The notes under the pieces: generated by a model | The model's input: the letters and a program-made list of their open reading frames with translations, nothing else | Databases searched by the model: none | What the model was told of the DNA's origin: nothing | Translations under genes and position numbers: made by a program | In this document: positions 19,667 to 28,161 of the stretch, piece after piece | Position numbering within the stretch: position 1 is the first letter of the stretch | How the letters are laid out: each line of letters starts with the position of its first letter | Assembly: GCF_900091525.1 (NCBI RefSeq) | Contig: NZ_FMCU01000003.1 | Coordinates: forward strand, 310,001-374,000 | Direction: 5' to 3' | From: Micromonospora matsumotoense | GTDB taxonomy: Bacteria; Actinomycetota; Actinomycetes; Mycobacteriales; Micromonosporaceae | Length of the DNA: 64,000 nucleotides

Positions 19667-20860
19667 GTGCCATCAACGATGCGGGTAGGACCGAGCCAGG
19701 ACGAGATCCGGCGGCAGAACCTCGGCGCGCTGCTCCGGCACGTCCACGTGCACGGCGCCACCTCCCGCGCGGAACTCACCACCGCCCTCGGGCTCAACCG
19801 CAGCACCATCGGCGCGCTCACCGCCGACCTGGCCGGCGCCGGGCTGGTCAGCGAGGGCACGCCCAAGGAGACCGGCCGGGCCGGACGACCGTCACTGGTC
19901 GTCCGGCCCGAGTCGGCCCGGGTCTACGCGTACGCGTACTCGATCGAGGTGGACCGACTGCGGGCCGCGCGGGTCGGGCTCGGCGGCGAGGTGCTGGACC
20001 GCCGCGAGCTGGACCGGCCGCGCGACCTGGACGCCGCCGAGACCGCCCCGATGCTGGCCGGTGCCCTCAAGCAGATGCGGGAACGGGTGCCACCCGGGTC
20101 GATCTGCGTCGGGGCCGGGGTCGCGGTCTGCGGCATGGTCCGCAAGGCCGACGGGCTGGTCCGGCTCGGCCCCACCACCGGCTGGGTGGACGAGCCGATC
20201 GGCGCGGCGCTCGCCGCCGAACTGGGCGCGGACCTGCCGATCACGGTCGGCAACGTGGCCGACGTCGCCGCCTTCGCCGAGCACGCCCGGGGTGTCGCCG
20301 CCGGCTGCGACAACGTCATCTACCTCTACGGCGACGTCGGCGTGGGCGCCGGCATCATCGCCGGAGGCCGCCGGCTCACCGGCCACGGTGGGTACGGCGG
20401 CGAGGTCGGGCACATGGTGGTGGTGCGCGACGGCACTCCCTGCGAGTGCGGCTCCCGGGGCTGTTGGGAAACCCAGATCGGCGAGTACGGGCTGCTCCGG
20501 GCCGCCGGCCGGTCCGACGCCCGGGGCCGGGAGGCGCTGCTGGCCGTCTTCGACGCCGCCGACCGGGGTGACGCCCGCGCCCAGACCGCGGTACGGCACG
20601 CCGGGGACTGGCTCGGCTTCGGGGTGGCGAACCTGGTCAACATCTTCAACCCCGAGATGGTCATCTTCGGCGGCACCATGCGGGACCTCTACCTGGCCGC
20701 CGCCGCCCAGGTCCGCAGCCGTCTCAACGAGACCGGGCTGCCCGCCTGCCTGGAACACGTCCGGCTGCGTACCCCCAAGCTCGGTGACGACGCGGCGCTG
20801 ATCGGCGCGGCCGAGCTGGCCTTCGAACGGCTCCTCGCCGACCCGCTCGACGTCACCTGA
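19667..20860 (+). CDS. ROK-family transcriptional regulator of the sugar operon
   Basis: A 397-residue repressor-type protein. It has an N-terminal winged helix (NLGALLRHVHVHGATSRAELTTALGLNRSTIGALTADL in outline), then a sugar-kinase-like ROK domain with GVGAGIIAGGRRLTGHGGYGGEVGH and the zinc motif CECGSRGCWE. ROK regulators of this layout (XylR, NagC) bind a sugar and release their operator. It sits 28 bp after the permease and probably controls the operon through the TTGTT-N9-AACAA site at 16211. The start is uncertain between GTG 19667 and ATG 19679; both are in frame. Confidence 0.93.
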   Translation: MPSTMRVGPSQDEIRRQNLGALLRHVHVHGATSRAELTTALGLNRSTIGALTADLAGAGLVSEGTPKETGRAGRPSLVVRPESARVYAYAYSIEVDRLRAARVGLGGEVLDRRELDRPRDLDAAETAPMLAGALKQMRERVPPGSICVGAGVAVCGMVRKADGLVRLGPTTGWVDEPIGAALAAELGADLPITVGNVADVAAFAEHARGVAAGCDNVIYLYGDVGVGAGIIAGGRRLTGHGGYGGEVGHMVVVRDGTPCECGSRGCWETQIGEYGLLRAAGRSDARGREALLAVFDAADRGDARAQTAVRHAGDWLGFGVANLVNIFNPEMVIFGGTMRDLYLAAAAQVRSRLNETGLPACLEHVRLRTPKLGDDAALIGAAELAFERLLADPLDVT

Positions 20861-21089
20861 GCCGTTGCCGCACCGATTCCCGCCGCCGTGTCGCGGCTGG
20901 CCGGTCGAGGCTGCGCTGCTTACGCCGTCCTGCTCCCGCTGCGCCGTCCCGCCCTGGCCTGCGCCGATCGGCGAGTTGACCGGACCGATGAACTGATCGG
21001 CCCGGTGTTCCGTACCAGTGGATGGACGGGCAGCCTGCGGGTCGCTGCCCGGCAGGACAGATCGGCCCGGATCGAGGAGGCACCGCAGC

Positions 21090-21827
21090 ATGGCACCGCT
21101 GGATTCCGTACGTCGTCGGCGAGGGCACCGGACCTACCGGGTGGCGGTGCTGCTCGTCACCTTCCTGGCCGGCCTGGTCGTCCTACCCGGCATGGCCGTC
21201 GCCGCACCCGGCGTCCAGATGAACGCCGCCGACACGGCGCTGCTCAACGGTGTCCGACTGGCCGGCCTGTGGGAGATACCGGCCGGCACGATGGCCGCCG
21301 AGAAGGGCCAGTCCGCGCGGGTGCGGGAGGTCGGCGCGGAGATCGCCCGCCAGCACGGCGTCCTCGACGAGTTGGCGGTGCAGGCCGCCAACAAGCTGGG
21401 CGCGACGCTGCCGAGCGACCCCACCACCGAGCAGAAGGGGTGGCTGACCGAGATGCAGAACGCCTCCGGTGCTCAGTTCGATCAGATCTTCGTGACCCGG
21501 CTCCGGGTGGCCCACGGCAAGATCTTCCCGGTGATCGGCGCGGTCCGGGCCAGCACCCGGGACAACACCGTCCGTAAGCTCGCCGACGAGGCCAACAAGT
21601 TCGTGGGCGACCACATGGCCATGCTGGAGAGCACCGGCCTGGTCCGCTGGCAGCAGATGCCGCCGGCCGCGATCCCGGCCGCGCAGAACGACTCGCTGGT
21701 CGCCGCCGCCCAGGCCGGAGCCGCCGGCCCGTCGGTGGCGATCAGCACCACCGTCGTCTGGGCGGTATTCCTGCTCGCGCTCGGCGCGGGCGGCTACGCC
21801 ACCTGGCGGATCACGCGACGCAGTTGA
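21090..21827 (+). CDS. DUF4142 domain exported membrane protein
   Basis: A 245-residue protein with a signal sequence (VAVLLVTFLAGLVVLPGMAVAAPG), a DUF4142 four-helix ferritin-like domain (AADTALLNGVRLAGLWEIPAG ... ARVREVGAEIARQHGVLDELAVQAANKLG) and a C-terminal membrane segment (STTVVWAVFLLALGAGGYATW) followed by basic residues. It should display the helical bundle on the outer face. DUF4142 proteins have no firmly assigned role that I know of. ATG 21090 has GAGGAGG 9 nt upstream and gives a clean signal peptide. It is monocistronic, with a very strong terminator right after it. Confidence 0.88.
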   Translation: MAPLDSVRRRRGHRTYRVAVLLVTFLAGLVVLPGMAVAAPGVQMNAADTALLNGVRLAGLWEIPAGTMAAEKGQSARVREVGAEIARQHGVLDELAVQAANKLGATLPSDPTTEQKGWLTEMQNASGAQFDQIFVTRLRVAHGKIFPVIGAVRASTRDNTVRKLADEANKFVGDHMAMLESTGLVRWQQMPPAAIPAAQNDSLVAAAQAGAAGPSVAISTTVVWAVFLLALGAGGYATWRITRRS

Positions 21828-21843
21828 CCCCACCCGTTCGACC

Positions 21844-21876
21844 GACGGCCCGTAGGCGGTACGCCTGCGGGCCGTC
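21844..21876 (+). terminator. Strong hairpin terminator after the DUF4142 gene
   Basis: A 15-bp stem with one G-U pair (21844-21858 with 21862-21876) and a 3-nt GTA loop, 17 bp past the stop codon. Confidence 0.85.
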
Positions 21877-21880
21877 CGGC

Positions 21881-21952
21881 TGTTCGGCGGCTGACTGTTC
21901 GGCGGCCCGATGTTCGGCGGCCGGCTGCTTGGCGGCCGGCTTGTTCGGCGGC
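21881..21952. repeat. Five copies of TGTTCGGCGGC at 15-bp spacing
   Basis: Copies begin at 21881, 21896, 21911, 21926 (two changes) and 21942. They fill the gap between the convergent DUF4142 gene and the small minus-strand gene. No open frame of interest crosses them. Confidence 0.85.
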
Positions 21953-21971
21953 CGGCCGTGGCCCACTGTGG

Positions 21972-22226
21972 TCAGCGGTCGACCTGGGTGAAGTCCCAGG
22001 AGTGCGGAGGGCGGGCGACCAGCGTGGCCGGCGGCTCCGGCAGTGGGCGGGGGCTGCTGCGCCACTTCGAGATCACCACCACCCGGTGGTCGGTGGACGA
22101 GAAGACCTCACTGGACACGTGCAGCGGGTCGTGTGCGAACTCGGGCAGCGCGGTCTCACACACCCAGGTGATCAGGTCGGCGAAGCCGTACGACTCCGCC
22201 CGCGCCTCCCACATCCGTACGATCAC
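21972..22226 (-). CDS. Small hypothetical protein downstream of tsaD
   Basis: An 84-residue protein, 16 bp after tsaD on the same strand and so probably the last gene of the tsaB-rimI-tsaD operon. The first 55 residues (MIVRMWEARAESYGFADLITW, FSSTDHRVVVISKW) look like the beta-alpha-beta start of a dimeric alpha-beta barrel such as the antibiotic-biosynthesis-monooxygenase fold; the rest is Pro-rich. No catalytic residues can be named. Codon use fits its neighbours, so it is likely real, but the function is unknown. Confidence 0.65.
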   Translation of the reverse strand: MIVRMWEARAESYGFADLITWVCETALPEFAHDPLHVSSEVFSSTDHRVVVISKWRSSPRPLPEPPATLVARPPHSWDFTQVDR

Positions 22227-22242
22227 GTCGGCCTCCCTCCCG

Positions 22243-23289
22243 TCACACGCTGACCGTGGTCAGTGGCAGCGCCGAGTCGGCGGGCAGATCCAGCCGGCTC
22301 GGTGCCACCCCGGCGGCCACCAGGTGCGCGCCGAGCGCGGCGACCATCGCCCCGTTGTCGGTGCACAGACCCGGCCGGGGCACCCGGACCCGGATGCCGT
22401 ACCGCTGGGCCCGCTGCTCGGCCATCGCCCGCAGCCGCGAATTCGCCGCCACTCCCCCGCCGATCACCAGGGTATCCACCCCGTGCGCCCGGCAGGCGGC
22501 CAGCGCCTTGCCGGTGAGCACGTCGCAGACCGCCTCCTGGAAGGACGCGGCCACGTCGGCCACCGGCACCGGCTCACCGGAGCGTCGCCGCCCCTCCACC
22601 CAACGGGCCACCGCCGTCTTCAGCCCGGAGAAGGAGAAGTCGTACCGGTGGGCGGCGAGATCCTTGGCAGCGGTGAGGCCGCGCGGGAAGCCGATCGACG
22701 CCGGGTCACCGGCCCGCGCCTCCCGGTCGATGTACGGGCCGCCCGGGAACGGCAGGCCGAGCAGCCGGGCCACCTTGTCGAACGCCTCCCCGGCCGCATC
22801 GTCGATGGTCGCGCCCAGCGGGGTCACCCCCCGGGCCAGGTCGTCGACGAGCAGCAACGAGGAGTGCCCGCCGGAGACCAGCATCGCGATCGCCGGCGCG
22901 GGCAGCGGGCCGTGCTCCAGGGTGTCCACGGCGACGTGCGCGGCCAGGTGGTTCACCCCGTACACCGGCTTCTCGGCGGCCAGCGCGTAGCCCTTCGCGG
23001 CGGCCACCCCGACCAGCAGGGCACCGGCCAGGCCGGGGCCGGAGGTGACCGCGATCGCGTCGATGTCGGCGATGGTCACCCCCGCCTCGCGCAGTGCCCG
23101 GTCCATGGTCGGCACGATGGCCTCCAGATGTGCCCGGCTGGCCACCTCGGGCACCACCCCACCGAACCGGGCGTGTTCGTCCACACTGGAGGCCAGCGCG
23201 TCGGCGAGCAGGGTGTGCCCGCGCACGATGCCCACCCCGGTCTCGTCGCAGGAGGTCTCGATGCCGAGGATCAGCGGTTCGTCAGCCAT
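22243..23289 (-). CDS. tsaD: tRNA N6-adenosine threonylcarbamoyltransferase TsaD
   Basis: A 348-residue enzyme that joins the threonylcarbamoyl group to A37 of ANN-decoding tRNAs, working with TsaB and TsaE. The ASKHA fold is clear: [15 protein letters not shown], the metal ligands in HLAAHVAV (the HxxxH motif), [11 protein letters not shown], and the second phosphate loop [15 protein letters not shown] 23289 is the usual start; the gene overlaps rimI by 8 nt. TsaB and RimI are immediately upstream and TsaE lies 2 kb away on the same strand. Confidence 0.98.
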   Translation of the reverse strand: MADEPLILGIETSCDETGVGIVRGHTLLADALASSVDEHARFGGVVPEVASRAHLEAIVPTMDRALREAGVTIADIDAIAVTSGPGLAGALLVGVAAAKGYALAAEKPVYGVNHLAAHVAVDTLEHGPLPAPAIAMLVSGGHSSLLLVDDLARGVTPLGATIDDAAGEAFDKVARLLGLPFPGGPYIDREARAGDPASIGFPRGLTAAKDLAAHRYDFSFSGLKTAVARWVEGRRRSGEPVPVADVAASFQEAVCDVLTGKALAACRAHGVDTLVIGGGVAANSRLRAMAEQRAQRYGIRVRVPRPGLCTDNGAMVAALGAHLVAAGVAPSRLDLPADSALPLTTVSV

Positions 23290-23758
23290 GTTCCGTCCCG
23301 TCTGCGGCCGGCTCCGCGTCACGCCGCATGACCAGCGCGTCGGTGTTGCTCGGTTGGTAGTAGCCCCGCCGTACGCCGATCGGCTCGAACCCGTACGTCG
23401 CGTAGAGCCGCTGGGCGGGGGCGTTGTCGACGGCCACCTCCAGCAGGACACTGTCGATCCCGCGCCGGGCGGCCTCGGCGAGCAGGTCCTCCAGCAGCGT
23501 CCGGCCGATCCCGCGCCGCTGGGCGTCCCGGCGGACCGCGATGTTCTGCACCCACGACTCGCCCTCCGGATCGACGGTCAGGCCCGCGTAGCCCAGCAAC
23601 GACCCGTCGGTGTCCAGGGCGACCCGGTAGTGGTGGCCGCTGGCCAGCTCGTTCCAGAACATCGCCGGCGACCACTGCTCGGGGCCGAACAGGTCCGCCT
23701 CGATCAGCAGCACCTCGTCGATGTGCCACCAGCGGAACCGGTCGAGTCGTACCGTCAC
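23282..23758 (-). CDS. rimI: Ribosomal-protein-S18-alanine N-acetyltransferase RimI
   Basis: A 158-residue GNAT acetyltransferase. The acetyl-CoA-binding segment is [22 protein letters not shown] (R/Q-x-x-G-x-G/A pattern). [29 protein letters not shown] is the signature of the RimI subgroup that acetylates the N-terminus of ribosomal protein S18. The gene overlaps tsaB by 4 nt upstream and tsaD by 8 nt downstream, a tight operon. The fixed tsaB-rimI-tsaD order supports the name. Confidence 0.95.
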   Translation of the reverse strand: MTVRLDRFRWWHIDEVLLIEADLFGPEQWSPAMFWNELASGHHYRVALDTDGSLLGYAGLTVDPEGESWVQNIAVRRDAQRRGIGRTLLEDLLAEAARRGIDSVLLEVAVDNAPAQRLYATYGFEPIGVRRGYYQPSNTDALVMRRDAEPAADGTEHG

Positions 23759-24501
23759 GGCAGCACCGACTTACGGCTGGTCGCCGCGACCGCGTCCGGC
23801 CGGCGCAGGTACAGCGGGGTGAGCGTCTCGCCGGGGGCACCCGCCCGGATCCGCTCGGCGGCGAGGGTGGCCAGCGCGAACACGGCCGGGTAGCGGGGTT
23901 CGCCGCGCAGTGGCAGACCGAGCACGTCGGCATACCGATGGGCGCCGTCCCCGACCGCGGCGGTGACGGCCAACTCCCGGGCCCGGGCGGCCGCCACCGC
24001 CGGGGCGTCCACCGCCGGGCCGGCGATCCGCTGGCCGGAGTCGTCGTAGACCGCCCAGTACACCTCTTTGCGCCGGGCGTCCGCAGCGACCAGCACCCGC
24101 TCATCCCGCGCCGGGGTGTCCTGCTCCCGCGGCGGGGTGCTCTGTTCCCGCAGCGGGGCGCTCCCGGTCGTGCCGGCGGCCGAGGGATGGCCGATGCCGT
24201 CGAGGGAGCAGACGCCGTACGTGGGGATGCCGAGCACCTGGCCCATGGTGGCGGCGGTGACCAGACCGACCCGGAGCCCGGTGAAGGGGCCGGGGCCGAG
24301 CCCGGCGACGATCGCGCCGAGGTCGCCCGGCCGTGCGCCGACCTCGGCGAGCACCGCCTCGACCTGCGGGGCCAGCAGTTCACCGTGGGCCCGGGCGTCG
24401 ACCGTACACCGGTGCGCCCGCACCACGACGCCGTCCGCCGTGACCTCGACCAGGGCCGCGGTGACCGCGGGGGTCGAGGAGTCCACCACCAGTACGAGCA
24501 C
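23755..24501 (-). CDS. tsaB: tRNA threonylcarbamoyladenosine biosynthesis protein TsaB
   Basis: A 248-residue ASKHA-fold partner of TsaD, required for t6A synthesis but without its metal site. It begins LVLVVDSSTPAVTAALVE, with the LGPGPFTGLRVGLVTAATMGQVLGIP block that marks TsaB. A species-specific low-complexity insert with EQSTPPREQDTPARDE sits near residues 120-140. It starts with GTG and is first in the tsaB-rimI-tsaD cluster. The 400 bp upstream are repeat-rich and contain no minus-strand gene. Confidence 0.95.
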   Translation of the reverse strand: MLVLVVDSSTPAVTAALVEVTADGVVVRAHRCTVDARAHGELLAPQVEAVLAEVGARPGDLGAIVAGLGPGPFTGLRVGLVTAATMGQVLGIPTYGVCSLDGIGHPSAAGTTGSAPLREQSTPPREQDTPARDERVLVAADARRKEVYWAVYDDSGQRIAGPAVDAPAVAAARARELAVTAAVGDGAHRYADVLGLPLRGEPRYPAVFALATLAAERIRAGAPGETLTPLYLRRPDAVAATSRKSVLP

Positions 24502-24664
24502 GGTAAGCCAGCCTAGCCGTCCACCCGTACGGCCCGGTCACAGCCCGCCCGTCTCTCTCGGCCCGACCCGTCGCCCCACGGCCGCAGGTCCCCGCTGCCG
24601 GCTACGGCCGCCGATTCCCAGCGACCCCACCTGCCGATCCGCACCCGCCGGGTTCCCCGTTGCC

Positions 24665-24813
24665 CCCCGGCGGCGGGCGGCGGGGTGTGACGGGCGACAG
24701 GCGGCACGGACGACGGACGGCACGAGCGGCGGACGGCACGAGCGACGGGCGGCACGGGCGGCGGGCGGAACGGGCGGCGGACGGCACGAGCGACGGACGG
24801 CGGGCGGCAGGGT
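24665..24813. repeat. Degenerate tandem repeat of GGACGGCACGAGCGAC-like units
   Basis: About 150 bp made of imperfect copies of a roughly 16-bp unit (GGACGGCACGAGCGAC and variants), in the 400-bp gap 24502-24901. The remainder of that gap holds the operator-like palindromes at 24834-24871; I see no gene in it. Confidence 0.75.
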
Positions 24814-24833
24814 GTTGTACGTGGTGGATAGCG

Positions 24834-24871
24834 GTATGCCTGCCGGTCATGAGTATGACAGCTGGGCATAC
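24834..24871 (+). promoter_or_regulatory. Nested palindromes before the broken XRE gene
   Basis: An outer inverted repeat GTATGCC (24834-24840)/GGCATAC (24865-24871) encloses an inner one, GTCAT (24846-24850)/ATGAC (24855-24859). The inner site contains TATGAC (24854-24859), which could be a -10 box, 43 bp before the ATG. The layout suggests an autoregulatory operator. Confidence 0.55.
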
Positions 24872-24901
24872 GGCTCACCCGCATCACGCCATCATGGGGA
24901 G

Positions 24902-25643
24902 ATGCCGCAGAGTAGTCGTCTCGCTACGGATGTCGCCGCTCTTCTTCGCCGGGAGCGCGGTGCCTGACAGCTCACCCAGCAGCAACTGGCCGATCGGGCT
25001 GGGACGAGTCAGAGCGCTGTGGCCCGCATCGAGCGCGGGGATCGGGTGCCGGGCATTCCGCTGGTGGAGCGCCTCTTCGCCGCCCTCGGTCTGCAAATCG
25101 CCGTCACCGCCGAGGAGCTCGACAGCCACCTCGATGCCCGGATGGACGCCCTCGCCGCACGGTCGCTCGACGACCGGATCGACGAACTTGGGCTGGACCA
25201 GCTGCTGAATCGGCTGGGCGACCTGCCCCATCTGTTGACCGGCAGCACCGCCGCACTGCTCCAGGGTGCCCCGGTACCGGCCGATGCCGTCGAGATCGCC
25301 GTCCGGTGGGGCGACTCCGCCCGGTTCACCGCCTGGCTGGAGGCCGCCTACGGGCAGCGCTGGAACGCCAGGTGGCGCGAGTTCGGCGGCCTGTACCCGG
25401 CACCGGAGAAGCCGGGCGAGCACTACTGGTCGACCCGGTACGGCAAGATCCGCGCCCAGATGTGCGACGAGCTTCCGGAGGCGATCGAGGTGCGACACGG
25501 CAACCGCAGCTACCGGGTGGTCCCGCTGGGTCACGGTGGAGCTGACCGACCCGCAGGCCGCTGACCTGTTACGCCGACACCGCCAACGCTCAGCCGAGGT
25601 CAGCCCCTCAGCCGCCGGCCCCGTCGCGCGAACCCCGCAGTGA
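24902..25643 (+). pseudogene. XRE-type helix-turn-helix gene, broken by TGA and frameshift
   Basis: Reading from ATG 24902 gives DVAALLRRERGA, then an in-frame TGA (24965-24967), then directly QLTQQQLADRAGTSQSAVARIERGD, a textbook XRE helix-turn-helix. The frame continues through a second domain (LTGSTAALLQGAPVPADAVEIAV ... WLEAAYGQRW) that vaguely recalls the AbiEi/nucleotidyltransferase-type antitoxins. Near 25529 one extra G shifts the frame: the downstream +1 frame (VTVELTDPQAADLLRRHRQR, to a stop at 25641) has far better codon use than the current ending at 25564. A start at GTG 25019 would cut away half of the DNA-binding domain. Two lesions suggest a decaying gene; sequencing error or recoding are alternatives. 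Confidence 0.72.
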
Positions 25644-25690
25644 GCGCCGCCCCCACGGCGCCGGGACAGAGCACCACCGCGAAGCAGCAC

Positions 25691-25728
25691 CACCGCGCAC
25701 CGCCGACGTCAGCCGGCGGTGCGCGGTG
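25691..25728. terminator. Hairpin between the broken XRE gene and ung
   Basis: A perfect 15-bp stem (25691-25705 with 25714-25728) with an 8-nt loop lies between convergent genes and can serve both. Confidence 0.8.
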
Positions 25729-25753
25729 CGGACGCGCGGGCGTGGCGGGTGGG

Positions 25754-26455
25754 TCAGCCGGCCGGGCGCTCCCAGTCGATCGGGGGCAGACCGGCGTCGG
25801 CGAGGGCCTTGTTGGTGGCGCTGAACGGGCGGCTGCCGAGGAAACCCCGCGGGTTCATCGGGCTCGGGTGGCCGGCCTCCAGCACCACGTGCCGTGGGTT
25901 GGTGACCAGGGCCGCCTTCTTGCGGGCGTAGCCGCCCCAGAGCAGGAAGACCACCGGTTCGTCCCGGGCGTCCAGGGCCCGGATGGTGGCGTCGGTGAAC
26001 TCCTCCCAACCCTTGTTCGCGTGCGAACCGGGGCTGGCCTGCCGGACGGTGAGCACCGCGTTGAGCAGCAGCACCCCCTGCGCCGCCCAACCGTCGAGGT
26101 TGCCGCTGCGCGGCTTCGGCACCCCCAGGTCCTCACCCAGTTCCTTGAAGACGTTGCGCAGCGACGGCGGCACCGACACCCCCTCGCGCACGCTGAAGCT
26201 CAGCCCGTGCGCCTGCCCCGCCTTGTGGTACGGGTCCTGGCCGAGGATCAGCACCCGGCACTGTTCCGGGCCGCACAACCGGTAGGCGGAGAAGAGATCC
26301 TCCACCGGCGGGAAGACGGTCTGGGTGGCGTACTCGTGGGCGACGAATTCGGCCAGCGCGGCCGTACGGGCCGGGTCCAGGTGCGGGTTGAGCACGGCAC
26401 GCCATGCCTGCGGCAGCAGCGCCAGCAGGTCGAGGGTGGGGGTGTCGTCGGGCAT
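25754..26455 (-). CDS. ung: Uracil-DNA glycosylase, family 1
   Basis: A 233-residue enzyme that removes uracil from DNA to start base-excision repair. Both family-1 motifs are present: the water-activating loop LILGQDPYHKAGQAHGLSFS (Asp in GQDPYH) and the minor-groove loop HPSPMNPRGF with the catalytic His. LLLNAVLTV is the uracil-binding strand. ATG 26455 was preferred over the in-frame TTG 26461 because GAAAGG lies 6 nt upstream. It lies between tsaE and the broken XRE gene, splitting the usual tsaE-tsaB cluster. Confidence 0.98.
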   Translation of the reverse strand: MPDDTPTLDLLALLPQAWRAVLNPHLDPARTAALAEFVAHEYATQTVFPPVEDLFSAYRLCGPEQCRVLILGQDPYHKAGQAHGLSFSVREGVSVPPSLRNVFKELGEDLGVPKPRSGNLDGWAAQGVLLLNAVLTVRQASPGSHANKGWEEFTDATIRALDARDEPVVFLLWGGYARKKAALVTNPRHVVLEAGHPSPMNPRGFLGSRPFSATNKALADAGLPPIDWERPAG

Positions 26456-26510
26456 CGGCAACCTTTCACAACGAAGTCCCCGGCACTCTAGGCATCGGGT
26501 GCGACAACCC

Positions 26511-26993
26511 TCAGCCCAGGGCGGTCAACCGTTGCGTCCAGTCCCCGCCCACCGGCTCCAGGTCGACCACCCGGCTGTCGTCGTCGCGCCGGTCGATGCG
26601 GACCCGCAGGTGGGCGTCGGCCAACTGCTCGACCAGCCCCTCACCCCACTCGACCACGGTCACCGAGTCGTCCACCGAGGCGTCCAGGTCCAGGTCGTCG
26701 ATCTCGGCGCGGGGATCGGTCGCGTCACCCAACCGGTACGCGTCGGCGTGCACCAGGGCCACCGTGCCGCCGCGCGCCGGGTCGGGCCGGTGCACCCGGG
26801 CGATCACGAAGGTCGGTGAGGTGACGTCGCCGCGTACCCCCAGGCCGACGCCGAGACCCCGGGTCAGCGCGGTCTTGCCGGCCCCCAGCGGGCCGGTGAG
26901 CAGCAGCAGGTCGCCGGCGCGCAGCACCCCGGCCAGCCGGCGGCCGAAGGCGTGCGTGTCCTCGACCGTGGGCAGCGTGACGCGCACGGTCAC
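26511..26993 (-). CDS. tsaE: tRNA threonylcarbamoyladenosine biosynthesis ATPase TsaE
   Basis: A 160-residue P-loop ATPase needed for turnover of the TsaBD complex. Walker A is TGPLGAGKTALTRGLG, followed by the conserved TSPTFVIARVH, the HADAYRLGD block and VVEWGEG, all diagnostic. The start is a GTG. It is 70 bp after the alpha/beta hydrolase in the alr operon, and its partners tsaB and tsaD lie beyond ung and the broken XRE gene. Confidence 0.96.
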   Translation of the reverse strand: MTVRVTLPTVEDTHAFGRRLAGVLRAGDLLLLTGPLGAGKTALTRGLGVGLGVRGDVTSPTFVIARVHRPDPARGGTVALVHADAYRLGDATDPRAEIDDLDLDASVDDSVTVVEWGEGLVEQLADAHLRVRIDRRDDDSRVVDLEPVGGDWTQRLTALG

Positions 26994-27063
26994 CGTGCCG
27001 CCCCGGATCGGTCCGGCCCGCCGGCGGCCTGCGCCGGGCCGCGCGCCGGCACGACGAGCCTGC

Positions 27064-28161
27064 TCACAGCGCCTCCAGGAAGCGTTCCAGCCCGGCGTTG
27101 ACCTCGTCGGCGTGTTCCAGCATCACCACGTGCCCACTGTCATGGATCTTGAGATATTCGGCGTGCGGCAGCCGACGGACGATCTCGTCCGAGTGGACCA
27201 CCGGCGTGATCATGTCCTTGTCGCCCACCACGACCAGCACCGGCGTGCCGCTCAGCGCGGCCAGCGCCGGGAACCGGGAGTGGGTGGCCAGGGTCCGCAG
27301 GTAGCGGGTCACCGTGTCGGCCGACGTCCGGGAGTTCATCCGCTCCACGTACGACACCAGGGCCGGGCTCGGTTTCGGGGTGCCGAAGCCGTACCGGCGG
27401 GTCAGCAGCCAGGCCACGTTGGAGGTGGACTTCCGGGCCCGGTCGATGACGATCCCGCCGTACCGGGTGGTGGTGCTCATCATGAACAGCACCGGCGAGC
27501 CGACCCGGCCGAGCAGGGCCGGCGCGACCAGCTTCGTCTCGGCGAGCAACCCGCCCGACGTGGCCATCAGCACCGTGCCGACCACCCGGTCACCGAACAG
27601 CTCCGGGTACGCCTCGGCGAACGCCATGATGGTCATCCCGCCCATCGAGTGCCCGACCAGCACCAACGGCCCCTCCGGGGCGGTCCGGTCGATCACCCGG
27701 CGCAGGGTGCGCCCGAGCGCGGCGAGGTCGTACTCGCCGGTCTCCAACCGACCCGACCGGCCGTGCCCCGGCTGGTCGTACGCGACGATCCGGTAGTCGC
27801 CCCGCTCGGCCAGCAGTTGGCGCTGGAAGTGGAACGTCCCCATGTCCAGGCAGAAGCCGTGCACCAGCACCACCGTCGGGCGCCCCGGCACCGGCCGGGT
27901 CGGCTCGACCACCTCGACGTGGATGTCGGTGCCGTCCGGCAACTCCAGCCGGTACGCCTCGTCGTAACGCTGCACGCCGAAGTCCTCCCCGGCATACGGG
28001 TCGGCGGGGTCGGCCTTGAGCCGGCGGACCAGGGCCCGTTCGGTGGCCACCCCGGCGGCCAGCCCGGCGGCGGCCACGCCCATCGCAGCCCCGACCACAC
28101 CGGCAACCTTCCCGGCGGCGGTCCTCGGCCGGGGCACCCGGAACCGGTTGACCGCGCTCAC
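27064..28161 (-). CDS. Alpha/beta hydrolase
   Basis: A 365-residue protein with a hydrophobic N-terminal segment rich in Ala, Gly and Val (about residues 18-42), probably an anchor. The hydrolase fold follows: oxyanion strand VVLVHGFCLDMGTF, YDQPGHGRSG, nucleophile elbow VGHSMGGMT, an Asp in VVVGDKDMI and His in HDSGHVVMLEH. The substrate is unknown; esterases or lipases of this type sit in the alr-tsaE operon of many actinobacteria. Its GTG start overlaps the alr stop (GTGA), so translation is coupled. Confidence 0.92.
   Translation of the reverse strand: MSAVNRFRVPRPRTAAGKVAGVVGAAMGVAAAGLAAGVATERALVRRLKADPADPYAGEDFGVQRYDEAYRLELPDGTDIHVEVVEPTRPVPGRPTVVLVHGFCLDMGTFHFQRQLLAERGDYRIVAYDQPGHGRSGRLETGEYDLAALGRTLRRVIDRTAPEGPLVLVGHSMGGMTIMAFAEAYPELFGDRVVGTVLMATSGGLLAETKLVAPALLGRVGSPVLFMMSTTTRYGGIVIDRARKSTSNVAWLLTRRYGFGTPKPSPALVSYVERMNSRTSADTVTRYLRTLATHSRFPALAALSGTPVLVVVGDKDMITPVVHSDEIVRRLPHAEYLKIHDSGHVVMLEHADEVNAGLERFLEAL

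Noticed and set aside
24965..24967. The TGA in the XRE gene as a selenocysteine codon
   Set aside because: No SECIS-like hairpin was seen after it and XRE regulators are not selenoproteins; a nonsense change is simpler.
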